A stretch of 6,090 nt of DNA, from NCBI GenBank assembly GCA_030599515.1, contig JAUVNV010000156.1, positions 1-6,090 on the forward strand, written 5' to 3'. Below, in pieces: positions 1 to 4,900 of this stretch; position 1 is the stretch's first letter; every line of letters starts with the position of its first letter. Origin of the DNA: Acidimicrobiia bacterium. GTDB lineage: Bacteria > Actinomycetota > Acidimicrobiia > Spongiisociales > UBA5794. The translations under genes were made by a program, and so were the position numbers. The notes under the pieces were generated by a model that searched no databases, was not told the DNA's origin, and saw only the letters and a list, made by a program, of their open reading frames with translations.

Positions 1-7
1 CAGGACA

Positions 8-1192
8 CTAAGTAAACGCAGGGATCCCCGTGATGGCCTGCCCGAGGACGAGGGTGTGGACTTCGTTGGTGCCCTCGTAGGTGATCACCGATTCGAGATT
101 GTTCATGTGTCTGATCACTGGATACTCGAGTGTGATCCCGTTTGCGCCGAGGATGCTGCGTGCTTCGCGAGCGACCTCGAGCGCGGACCGAACATTCTCC
201 ATCTTCCCGAAGCTGATCTGCTCCGATGTCAGCGTTCCGTCGTCGTGTTTGCGACCGAGATGCATGGCGAGGAGCATCGATTGGTTCACCTTCACCATCA
301 TCTCGGTCAGCTTGCGCTGCGTGAGTTGGAACGAAGCGATCGGCCGGCCGAACTGGATGCGTTCTTTCGCATAGGCAACGGCAGCTTCGTAGCTCGCCCG
401 ACCTGCGCCGACGGCTCCGAAGAGGATCCCGAAACGGGCTTCGTTGAGACATGCCAACGGACCCTTCAGCCCGACGACGCTGGGAAGCATCGCATCGCCG
501 GGTAGCCGGACTCCGTCTAGGACGAGTTCCGACGTGATCGATGCACGGAGGGACAGCTTGTGGTGGATGTCGTTCGTCGAGAATCCCGGCGTGTCGGTCG
601 GCACGATGAACCCGCGAATGCCGTCCTCGGTCTGTGCCCACACGACGGCCACGTCGGCGATACCGCCGTTCGTGATCCACATCTTCGTACCGTCGATGAT
701 CCAGTCGGATCCGTCACGCCGTGCCCGGGTCTTCATCGAACCCGGATCCGAGCCTGCATCAGCCTCGGTGAGTCCGAAGCAGCCGATGATCTCCCCGGCG
801 GCCATGCCGGGAAGCCACTGCTGCTTCTGCTCCTCCGACCCGAACGCCCAGATCGGGAACATCGCGAGTGAACCCTGCACGGAGACGAAACTGCGAATGC
901 CGGAGTCGCCCGCCTCGAGTTCGGTGCACGCCAGACCGTAGCTGACGCCGTTGGTGCCGGCGCAGCCGTAGCCATCGAGGTGCATGCCGAACAATCCGAG
1001 GGCACCCATCTCCTTGCCCAACTCCTTGGGGAGAATCCCATCTTCGAACCAGTCGGCGATGTCGGGTAGAACCTTGTCACCGACGAACTCGCGAACCGTG
1101 TCCCGGATCAGTCGCTCTTCGTCGCTGAGGAGTGCGTCGATCTGGAGAAAGTCGTGCGGGGTTTCGCCCCCGGGTCGGATTGCGGTGCTCAT
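8..1192 (-). CDS. gcdH: Acyl-CoA dehydrogenase, probable glutaryl-CoA dehydrogenase
   Basis: FAD-dependent acyl-CoA dehydrogenase of 394 residues, a normal family length. The glutaryl-CoA enzyme oxidatively decarboxylates glutaryl-CoA to crotonyl-CoA in lysine, tryptophan and aromatic-acid breakdown, in the cytosol, passing electrons to ETF. Seen here: GCFGLTEADAGSD (137-149, FAD/substrate loop), KMWITNG near 170, FGRPIASFQLTQ in the C-terminal helical domain, and TYEGTNEVH with the expected catalytic base Glu373. Arg100 and Ser104 in GIRSFVS match, by memory of human GCDH, the Arg94/Ser98 that hold the distal carboxylate of glutaryl-CoA. The C-terminal LGQAITGIPAF also fits that subfamily. 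The frame opens 13 codons earlier, at 1231, but that would overlap the channel gene. ATG at 1192 begins a normal N-terminus 10 bp after the channel's stop. There is no Shine-Dalgarno; a -10-like TAGGCT lies 7 bp upstream, suggesting a leaderless mRNA. A related short-chain acyl-CoA dehydrogenase remains possible. Confidence 0.88.
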   Translation of the reverse strand: MSTAIRPGGETPHDFLQIDALLSDEERLIRDTVREFVGDKVLPDIADWFEDGILPKELGKEMGALGLFGMHLDGYGCAGTNGVSYGLACTELEAGDSGIRSFVSVQGSLAMFPIWAFGSEEQKQQWLPGMAAGEIIGCFGLTEADAGSDPGSMKTRARRDGSDWIIDGTKMWITNGGIADVAVVWAQTEDGIRGFIVPTDTPGFSTNDIHHKLSLRASITSELVLDGVRLPGDAMLPSVVGLKGPLACLNEARFGILFGAVGAGRASYEAAVAYAKERIQFGRPIASFQLTQRKLTEMMVKVNQSMLLAMHLGRKHDDGTLTSEQISFGKMENVRSALEVAREARSILGANGITLEYPVIRHMNNLESVITYEGTNEVHTLVLGQAITGIPAFT

Positions 1193-1199
1193 GACACGA

Positions 1200-1205
1200 A
1201 GCCTA
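1200..1205 (-). promoter_or_regulatory. Putative -10 box (TAGGCT) for leaderless gcdH
   Basis: On the minus strand TAGGCT is followed by exactly seven bases (TCGTGTC) and then the ATG at 1192. It matches the actinobacterial -10 pattern TANNNT at the spacing that puts the transcription start on the A of ATG. The first three bases are also the TAG stop codon of the upstream channel gene. No -35 match is visible at 16-18 bp. It is inferred from spacing and from the absence of a Shine-Dalgarno. Confidence 0.5.
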
Positions 1206-2075
1206 CAGGTCGGGAGTCTTCGGCCGGCCATCTGGATCGCCCCACCAGAGTGTGCGCTGGGGGAATGCGATCACGATGCCGTGCTGCGTGAAGGCCCGGG
1301 CCACGGTTCTGGCGACACCATCTACCGTCCGGTACTCATCGAGCACGAGAGGATCGTGCCAGAACAGGAGACGGAACTCGACGGCGTTGTCCCCGAACTC
1401 GGAAACGAGCGCCTCAGGTGCAGGCTCGGCGTGCGTCAACTCGCAGGCAGTGGCAGCTTCTTCGAGAACCTGCTTCGCATGGTCCAGGTCGGTGCCGTAT
1501 GCCACCCCCACTTCGAGGGTGGATCGGCGACCGCCGAGATCGGTCAGGTTCACGACGGGGTTGTCGATCACCATCTTGTTGGGAATGTGGACGTTCTGGC
1601 CTTCGATCGTTTCGATGACGACGGTTCTGCCGGTGATCTCGAGCACGGTACCGGTTCCACTCTCGGTGACGATCTGATCTCCCGGAGCAAACATCGGCGT
1701 GCCCTGGAGGACGAGGCCGGCTGAGAAGTTGTCCATCAGCCGCCGCCCGGCGAAGAACACGACGATCCCGACCGCGATCATGATCATCAATGCCGGACCG
1801 ACGTCGATCCCGAGGATCGAGACGGCGTAGATGATCCCGGTGAAGACGATGACCCACCCGATGGCTCTCGCGATCAGAGAAGTGACTTCATCGGGGAGTT
1901 GGGAGAAGCGACGAAGGACTTTCCGCACTATCCGCCGCACCAGCCGGGAGAGGACGAATGCACCCAGGATCACGATGGCCGCCCACGCGAAATCCCAGAA
2001 GGTCAACTCGTCCGCGTTGACGAAATCCTCGAGTTGGTCGGTGGAGGGTATCGGCACCTGGATCCAGATGTTCAT
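1203..2075 (-). CDS. MscS-family mechanosensitive ion channel
   Basis: Small-conductance mechanosensitive channel protein of 290 residues, about the size of E. coli MscS, acting in the cytoplasmic membrane to release solutes on hypo-osmotic shock. Three hydrophobic segments are visible, at about 26-45, 67-89 and 94-110. The third is Gly/Ala/Ile-rich and runs into GRRLMDNFSAGLVL, the expected pore-lining helix and its bend. A beta domain follows (about 120-178: GTVLEITGRTVV, then VHIPNKMVIDNPVVN, the family signature). The C-terminal alpha/beta domain ends in FPQRTLWWGDPDG. The chosen ATG at 2075 has GGAGGG five bases upstream and overlaps the rnhB stop as ATGA, so translation is probably coupled. 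The frame extends 21 codons further upstream into rnhB, but that part is basic, unlike the family, and lacks the ribosome site. The specific paralogue (MscS or YnaI/YkuT type) is not resolved. Confidence 0.92.
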   Translation of the reverse strand: MNIWIQVPIPSTDQLEDFVNADELTFWDFAWAAIVILGAFVLSRLVRRIVRKVLRRFSQLPDEVTSLIARAIGWVIVFTGIIYAVSILGIDVGPALMIMIAVGIVVFFAGRRLMDNFSAGLVLQGTPMFAPGDQIVTESGTGTVLEITGRTVVIETIEGQNVHIPNKMVIDNPVVNLTDLGGRRSTLEVGVAYGTDLDHAKQVLEEAATACELTHAEPAPEALVSEFGDNAVEFRLLFWHDPLVLDEYRTVDGVARTVARAFTQHGIVIAFPQRTLWWGDPDGRPKTPDL

Positions 2076-2803
2076 GTGAGCCCTCCGACGAGCAACTGCT
2101 CTTGGCCACCCACGGCGGTTCTGCGTACTCCCGACCACGGCAGGTCATCCATGAACGACCAACTGGTGCGATGGATCGGCGTGGGACCAGAGGCACAGAG
2201 GGCGGCGCGATGGCGGGGGCAGGCGTAACCCTTGTTGCGATCGAAGTCGAACCCTGGGAACGATGGTGACACCGCTCGCATCATCCGATCGCGGGTCACT
2301 TTCGCCAATATCGATGCTGAAGCGATCGTCAGCGACGTAGCATCCCCGCCCACGATCGTTCTCGTATTGCCGGACCCGACGAAGTCCCATCGCCCGTCGA
2401 CCAAGATCCGGTCGGGTTCCACGCCGAGGCCGTCGATCGCCCGTTTCGCTGCCAGCCGCTGGGCGGCGGACATGCCGAGACGATCGCACTCCTCAGGGGA
2501 GGCATGTCCGATCCCCCACGCCGTGCACCAACCCACGACGCGCTCGTAAAGAGCTTCTCGCTCGCGCTCGTTCAGCATTTTCGAATCGCGGACCTTGTAG
2601 ATCCTTCGTCCTCGTGGAACCACGGCCGCTGCCACTGTGAGCGGCCCGGCCCAGGATCCGCGCCCGACCTCGTCAACCCCGGCGATGATCCGGTCCCCGC
2701 CGGCCCACAGCTCGCGCTCGACGGCCAGACCGGGTGCCTTGGAGCGGATCGAGGGGCGTAGTCGAGTAGAGGTCACCGTGCGAGGATACCCCCTCCGGCT
2801 CAT
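2072..2803 (-). CDS. rnhB: Ribonuclease HII
   Basis: Cytosolic endonuclease that nicks the RNA strand of RNA-DNA hybrids, including single ribonucleotides misincorporated in DNA. The 243-residue product carries the family's motifs: AGVDEVGRGSWAGPL with acidic residues Asp44 and Glu45, VRDSKML (71-77), LVDGRWDF with Asp136, GDATSLTIASASILAKVTRDRMM with Asp172, and the C-terminal GYACPRHRAAL...GPTPIHRTSW. All four metal-binding acidic residues are therefore present. The first 35 or so residues are basic and not conserved. The start is uncertain. ATG at 2803 lies 8 bp after the yqgE stop with only a weak ACGGA ahead of it. GTG at 2776 (234 residues) has TATCCT six bases upstream, a possible leaderless start, and GGAGG about 15 bp upstream. 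The open frame continues much further 5' inside yqgE, which I treat as spurious. The stop overlaps the channel gene's ATG by four bases. Confidence 0.95.
   Translation of the reverse strand: MSRRGYPRTVTSTRLRPSIRSKAPGLAVERELWAGGDRIIAGVDEVGRGSWAGPLTVAAAVVPRGRRIYKVRDSKMLNEREREALYERVVGWCTAWGIGHASPEECDRLGMSAAQRLAAKRAIDGLGVEPDRILVDGRWDFVGSGNTRTIVGGDATSLTIASASILAKVTRDRMMRAVSPSFPGFDFDRNKGYACPRHRAALCASGPTPIHRTSWSFMDDLPWSGVRRTAVGGQEQLLVGGLT
2081..2086 (-). promoter_or_regulatory. Ribosome binding site of the MscS-type channel gene
   Basis: GGAGGG on the minus strand, five bases before ATG 2075, lying inside the last codons of rnhB. It decides the channel's start over the longer open frame. Confidence 0.75.
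2783..2788 (-). promoter_or_regulatory. Possible -10 box (TATCCT) for a leaderless GTG start of rnhB
   Basis: On the minus strand TATCCT is followed by six bases (CGCACG) and then GTG at 2776, in frame with RNase HII. This matches TANNNT at nearly the same spacing as at three other genes in the window. It competes with the ATG at 2803 as the true rnhB start. No -35 is seen. Confidence 0.25.
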
Positions 2804-2811
2804 CGATTCCG

Positions 2812-3363
2812 TCAGTTGCTCCTCAGGTCGATCGGAAAGTTGGCATACCGGGCGATGTGCTGTTCCTGTCTCCGCAGCACGCGCCGCCACAGCGTCGTTG
2901 GAACCGGGTCGAAGACATCGTCGGCCGTTCCTTCGACGGGGAACCACGACCCGATGTCCAACTCCATGTCGAGTTGGCCGGCACCCCATCCCGCGTATCC
3001 GGCGAAGATACGGACTTCGTCGAGGCCGTCCACCCCATCGGGATCGAGGGATACGTCGACGAAGCCAACGAAGTCCCGTGTCGGCTGCCAGGTCTCCTCT
3101 GCCTCGACGCCGGGTCGGTGTGCCACCCCGATCGCCGTCTGCGTTTGGACGGGGCCACCCTCGAAGACCCGGCCCGGCGGGGCCAGCCGCTCGCACCAAG
3201 AGGGCAGATGGTCTTTGACGTCGATCTCGAGTGGCCGGTCGAGTATGACGCCCACAGCTCCTTCCCGGTCGTGGTCCATGAGGAGAACCACGGATCGAAA
3301 GAAGTTGGGGTCGGTGAGAGCGGGCGATGCCACGAGAAGCATGCCGCGACGAAGATCGTCCAT
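2812..3363 (-). CDS. YqgE/AlgH family protein (UPF0301)
   Basis: 183-residue protein of the YqgE/AlgH family (DUF179), a cytosolic fold of unsettled biochemical function; AlgH was named from Pseudomonas alginate regulation. Family features seen in order: GMLLVASPALTDPNFFRSVVLL (7-28), GAVGVILDRPLEIDV (35-49), FEGGPV (67-72), RIFAGYAGWGAGQLDMEL (118-135), SWFPV, then LWRRVLRRQ near the C-terminus. Length is normal. ATG 3363 gives the usual short N-terminus. The frame stays open 41 codons upstream, across the 50-bp gap and into the preceding small gene, without family-like sequence. No Shine-Dalgarno is visible before ATG 3363 and no TANNNT stands at the leaderless spacing, so the start is less certain than the identity. 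A second in-frame ATG lies seven codons in (3342). It sits 8 bp before rnhB in a probable operon. Confidence 0.92.
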   Translation of the reverse strand: MDDLRRGMLLVASPALTDPNFFRSVVLLMDHDREGAVGVILDRPLEIDVKDHLPSWCERLAPPGRVFEGGPVQTQTAIGVAHRPGVEAEETWQPTRDFVGFVDVSLDPDGVDGLDEVRIFAGYAGWGAGQLDMELDIGSWFPVEGTADDVFDPVPTTLWRRVLRRQEQHIARYANFPIDLRSN

Positions 3364-3413
3364 GGCCGTAGGTTGGCAGGTTCCGTGGAGGATTGCCGCA
3401 GCGCTGGACCCGC

Positions 3414-3593
3414 TCAGTGGGGAGCCGGGTCCTTGTCTGGGATCAGAGCCCCTCCCGAGAGAATGGAGACATGGCCGTCGTTCCATCGCACCTCTACGGT
3501 TCCGGCCTCCACTCGCTGGATGACCCCACGCCGCGGCTCACGCCCAACGGTCTTGGTCAGGGTCTTGACTCGCTGGCCCTTGTGCAGACTCAT
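3414..3593 (-). CDS. DUF1918-like small protein
   Basis: 59-residue protein resembling DUF1918, a short beta-rich family that I know mainly from Actinobacteria and whose function is unknown. The matching parts are KGQRVKTLTKTVG (5-17), EPRRGVIQRVE (19-29), and VEVRWNDGHVSIL (33-45) with the Arg-Trp-x-Asp-Gly-His core, suggesting a small SH3-like barrel. It is a little shorter between these parts than the members I recall. The start is decided by GGAGG at 3607-3603: nine bases separate it from ATG 3593, whereas the earlier in-frame ATG at 3602 abuts it directly and could not use it. It is the first gene of the minus-strand cluster, 50 bp ahead of the yqgE-like gene, and a TAGAAT -10 lies upstream. 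The family call comes from pattern memory. Confidence 0.72.
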   Translation of the reverse strand: MSLHKGQRVKTLTKTVGREPRRGVIQRVEAGTVEVRWNDGHVSILSGGALIPDKDPAPH

Positions 3594-3602
3594 CGCAATC
3601 AT

Positions 3603-3607
3603 CCTCC
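3603..3607 (-). promoter_or_regulatory. Ribosome binding site of the DUF1918-like gene
   Basis: GGAGG on the minus strand, nine bases before ATG 3593 and directly touching ATG 3602. It supports the shorter product. Confidence 0.7.
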
Positions 3608-3623
3608 GTCGACTCTTGTCTTG

Positions 3624-3629
3624 ATTCTA
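3624..3629 (-). promoter_or_regulatory. Putative -10 box (TAGAAT) of the minus-strand operon
   Basis: TAGAAT on the minus strand is five of six to TATAAT. Transcription would start near 3616, giving a leader of about 23 bases that contains the GGAGG site. The -35 position (about 3647-3652) reads TCCCGG and does not match a consensus. Confidence 0.5.
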
Positions 3630-3702
3630 CGCGACGGCCGCGCCATCCGGGAGGGCCATTCGCCTCTCCTGCAGGTGATTCGGGGCTGCCGTCCGGTCGC
3701 GC

Positions 3703-3708
3703 TATCGT
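3703..3708 (+). promoter_or_regulatory. Putative -10 box (TATCGT) of the PEBP gene
   Basis: TATCGT fits TANNNT. Seven bases later the predicted transcript would begin at 3716, at the first base of the AGGAGGTG ribosome site, giving an 11-base leader. No -35 consensus is seen. Confidence 0.35.
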
Positions 3709-3715
3709 CGGACCC

Positions 3716-3723
3716 AGGAGGTG
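3716..3723 (+). promoter_or_regulatory. Strong ribosome binding site of the PEBP gene
   Basis: AGGAGGTG, with GGAGG five bases before ATG 3727. It selects that ATG over the in-frame GTG at 3721, which lies inside the site itself. Confidence 0.8.
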
Positions 3724-3726
3724 CCC

Positions 3727-4350
3727 ATGGAACTCTGGAGCAACGACTTCTCTGAAGGCGGCCCGATCCCCGGCGAATTCGCGTTCTGTCTGCCGGATGC
3801 GGAACAGCACGCCACCTTCGGACCCAACCGCAATCCGCACATGGCGTGGTCCGGTATCCCGGACGGGACCCGCAGCCTTGCGGTCATCTGCCACGACCCC
3901 GATGTGCCGACGGTACCGGACGATGTCAATGTCGAGGGCAGGGAAGTCCCGGAGGATCTTCCCCGGACCGACTTCTTCCACTGGGTGCTCGTCGGACTCC
4001 CGCCAGATGTCACGGAGATCGGCGCCGCGGCCTGCTCGGACGGTGTCACCACGGGTGGGAAGAGCGACGAGGCACCGTTCGGCTGCCGTCAGGGTGCCAA
4101 CGACTACACCGGGTGGTTCGCGGAAGATCCGGACATGGCGGGTGACTACTACGGGTACGACGGACCGTGTCCACCGTGGAACGACACCCTCGTGCATCAC
4201 TACGTGTTCACCATCTTCGCACTCGACGCCGAGACGCTCGACCTGCCAAGCCGTTTCGACGGCACCGATGCGCGGGCGGCAATCGAGGGGCATGTGCTCG
4301 GGTCCGCCGAGATGACCGGCACGTACACGCTGAATCCACGGCTTTCCTAA
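3727..4350 (+). CDS. YbhB/YbcL family (PEBP, Raf-kinase-inhibitor-like) protein
   Basis: 207-residue phosphatidylethanolamine-binding-protein fold. Bacterial members are of uncertain role, and the eukaryotic relatives bind anionic ligands in a conserved pocket. Pocket motifs seen: NRNPHMAWSGIP (34-45), LAVICHDPDVP (51-61; Asp57, Asp59), FFHWVLVGLP (83-92; His85), YDGPCPPWND (144-153) and HHYVFTIFALD (157-167). The product ends in GTYTLNPRLS. No signal peptide or membrane segment is present, so it is probably cytosolic. It is longer than the roughly 150-185 residues of short YbhB-type proteins because of extra sequence at about 62-82 (DDVNVEGREVPEDLPR) and 127-142 (YTGWFAEDPDMAGDYY). I recall other bacterial members with similar segments, so this is probably a subfamily trait. 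It is the first plus-strand gene, 48 bp before the GNAT-like gene. Confidence 0.93.
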   Translation: MELWSNDFSEGGPIPGEFAFCLPDAEQHATFGPNRNPHMAWSGIPDGTRSLAVICHDPDVPTVPDDVNVEGREVPEDLPRTDFFHWVLVGLPPDVTEIGAAACSDGVTTGGKSDEAPFGCRQGANDYTGWFAEDPDMAGDYYGYDGPCPPWNDTLVHHYVFTIFALDAETLDLPSRFDGTDARAAIEGHVLGSAEMTGTYTLNPRLS

Positions 4351-4385
4351 CCAAGGGTTGTCACTCCGCGACTTGATTCGTCGTG

Positions 4386-4391
4386 TAGGTT
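4386..4391 (+). promoter_or_regulatory. Putative -10 box (TAGGTT) for the leaderless GNAT-like gene
   Basis: TAGGTT is followed by exactly seven bases (CGATGGT) and ATG 4399. There is no Shine-Dalgarno in front of that ATG. A TTGTCA at 4358-4363 resembles a -35 but is 22 bp away, too far to be counted with confidence. Confidence 0.5.
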
Positions 4392-4398
4392 CGATGGT

Positions 4399-4890
4399 AT
4401 GAATGTGCGACTCGCGCAGCGTGACGATCTTGCTGCAATCGAGGAGGTCACCCGATGGGCCTGCTCGGAGGCTATCGGAGAGATGGTGCCCGAAGCCGTC
4501 GTCGACAGCGAGATCGAGCGGCGGTTCCGCAAGTCGATTATCTCAGAGCACCTCCTTGCTCAGCGGCTCCTCGTCGGCGTTGACTCGGCCGGTCACGTCG
4601 AGCTCGTGGTGCTGATCGACGACCGGGCGGACCACATCGAACTCACCACCGTCGTCGTTCCGACTCACCCAACTCAAGCCGTCGACGGGCGGTCCCTCGT
4701 GAAGGCCCTCCGCCACATGGGGTGGGTCGATCCGCTCTCATCAAGTGTCGCTCTGGGCGACACGGTGCACGAGCAGTTCCACGAAGCGGCGGGGTTCGCC
4801 CCGGGTGAGGTCACCGTGGACCGAGTCGACGGACACGACGTGTTCAGGCGTGAGTGGTGGCTCGATCCGGTTCTCTCAGCCGCCGGGTAG
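4399..4890 (+). CDS. Divergent GNAT-fold protein, putative N-acetyltransferase
   Basis: 163-residue soluble protein that looks like a GCN5-related N-acetyltransferase but is divergent. Supporting features: an opening VRLAQRDDLAAIEEV (3-17), typical of the first GNAT strand and helix; a beta-hairpin-like stretch LLVGVDSAGHVELVVLIDD (57-75); ELTTVVVP (81-88) where strand 4 should be; and FHEAAGF (127-133), like the common 'Y.k.GF' near the C-terminus. The acetyl-CoA pyrophosphate loop, normally R/Q-x-x-G-x-G/A, is replaced by TQAVDGRSLVKAL (92-104), in which I cannot find a clean match, so activity is doubtful. Substrate unknown. The gene has no ribosome site and probably starts a leaderless transcript. 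Its stop codon lies 10 bp before the adenosine deaminase start, and the TAG also forms the start of that gene's putative -10. The coding call is firm; the family is tentative. Confidence 0.65.
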   Translation: MNVRLAQRDDLAAIEEVTRWACSEAIGEMVPEAVVDSEIERRFRKSIISEHLLAQRLLVGVDSAGHVELVVLIDDRADHIELTTVVVPTHPTQAVDGRSLVKALRHMGWVDPLSSSVALGDTVHEQFHEAAGFAPGEVTVDRVDGHDVFRREWWLDPVLSAAG

Positions 4891-4893
4891 TCT
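4888..4893 (+). promoter_or_regulatory. Putative -10 box (TAGTCT) for leaderless add
   Basis: TAGTCT is followed by exactly seven bases (GCGCGAC) and ATG 4901, and no Shine-Dalgarno precedes the start. The TAG doubles as the stop codon of the GNAT-like gene. No -35 match is seen at 17-18 bp. Confidence 0.5.
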
Positions 4894-4900
4894 GCGCGAC

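Larger units (their letters stand above)
3594..3726. promoter_or_regulatory. Divergent intergenic promoter region
   Basis: 133 bp between the starts of the minus-strand five-gene cluster and the plus-strand PEBP gene. Each side has its own ribosome site and a TANNNT hexamer in the right orientation (3629-3624 minus; 3703-3708 plus). I saw no clear operator palindrome or -35 consensus between them. Confidence 0.6.

Noticed and set aside
984..1724. 246-codon plus-strand frame opposite gcdH and the channel gene
   Set aside because: A shadow frame: Arg/Ser-rich at first, no domain, and no supported start.
2857..3624. 255-codon plus-strand frame opposite the yqgE-like and DUF1918-like genes
   Set aside because: No family features and no ribosome site; it is the complement of two recognised genes.
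3538..4293. 251-codon minus-strand frame across the promoter region and PEBP gene
   Set aside because: It runs opposite a well-supported PEBP gene and through the divergent promoter; the sequence shows no motif.
4358..4363. TTGTCA as a -35 box for the GNAT-like gene
   Set aside because: The distance to the TAGGTT hexamer is 22 bp, outside the usual 16-19 bp, and no other -10 is properly placed.
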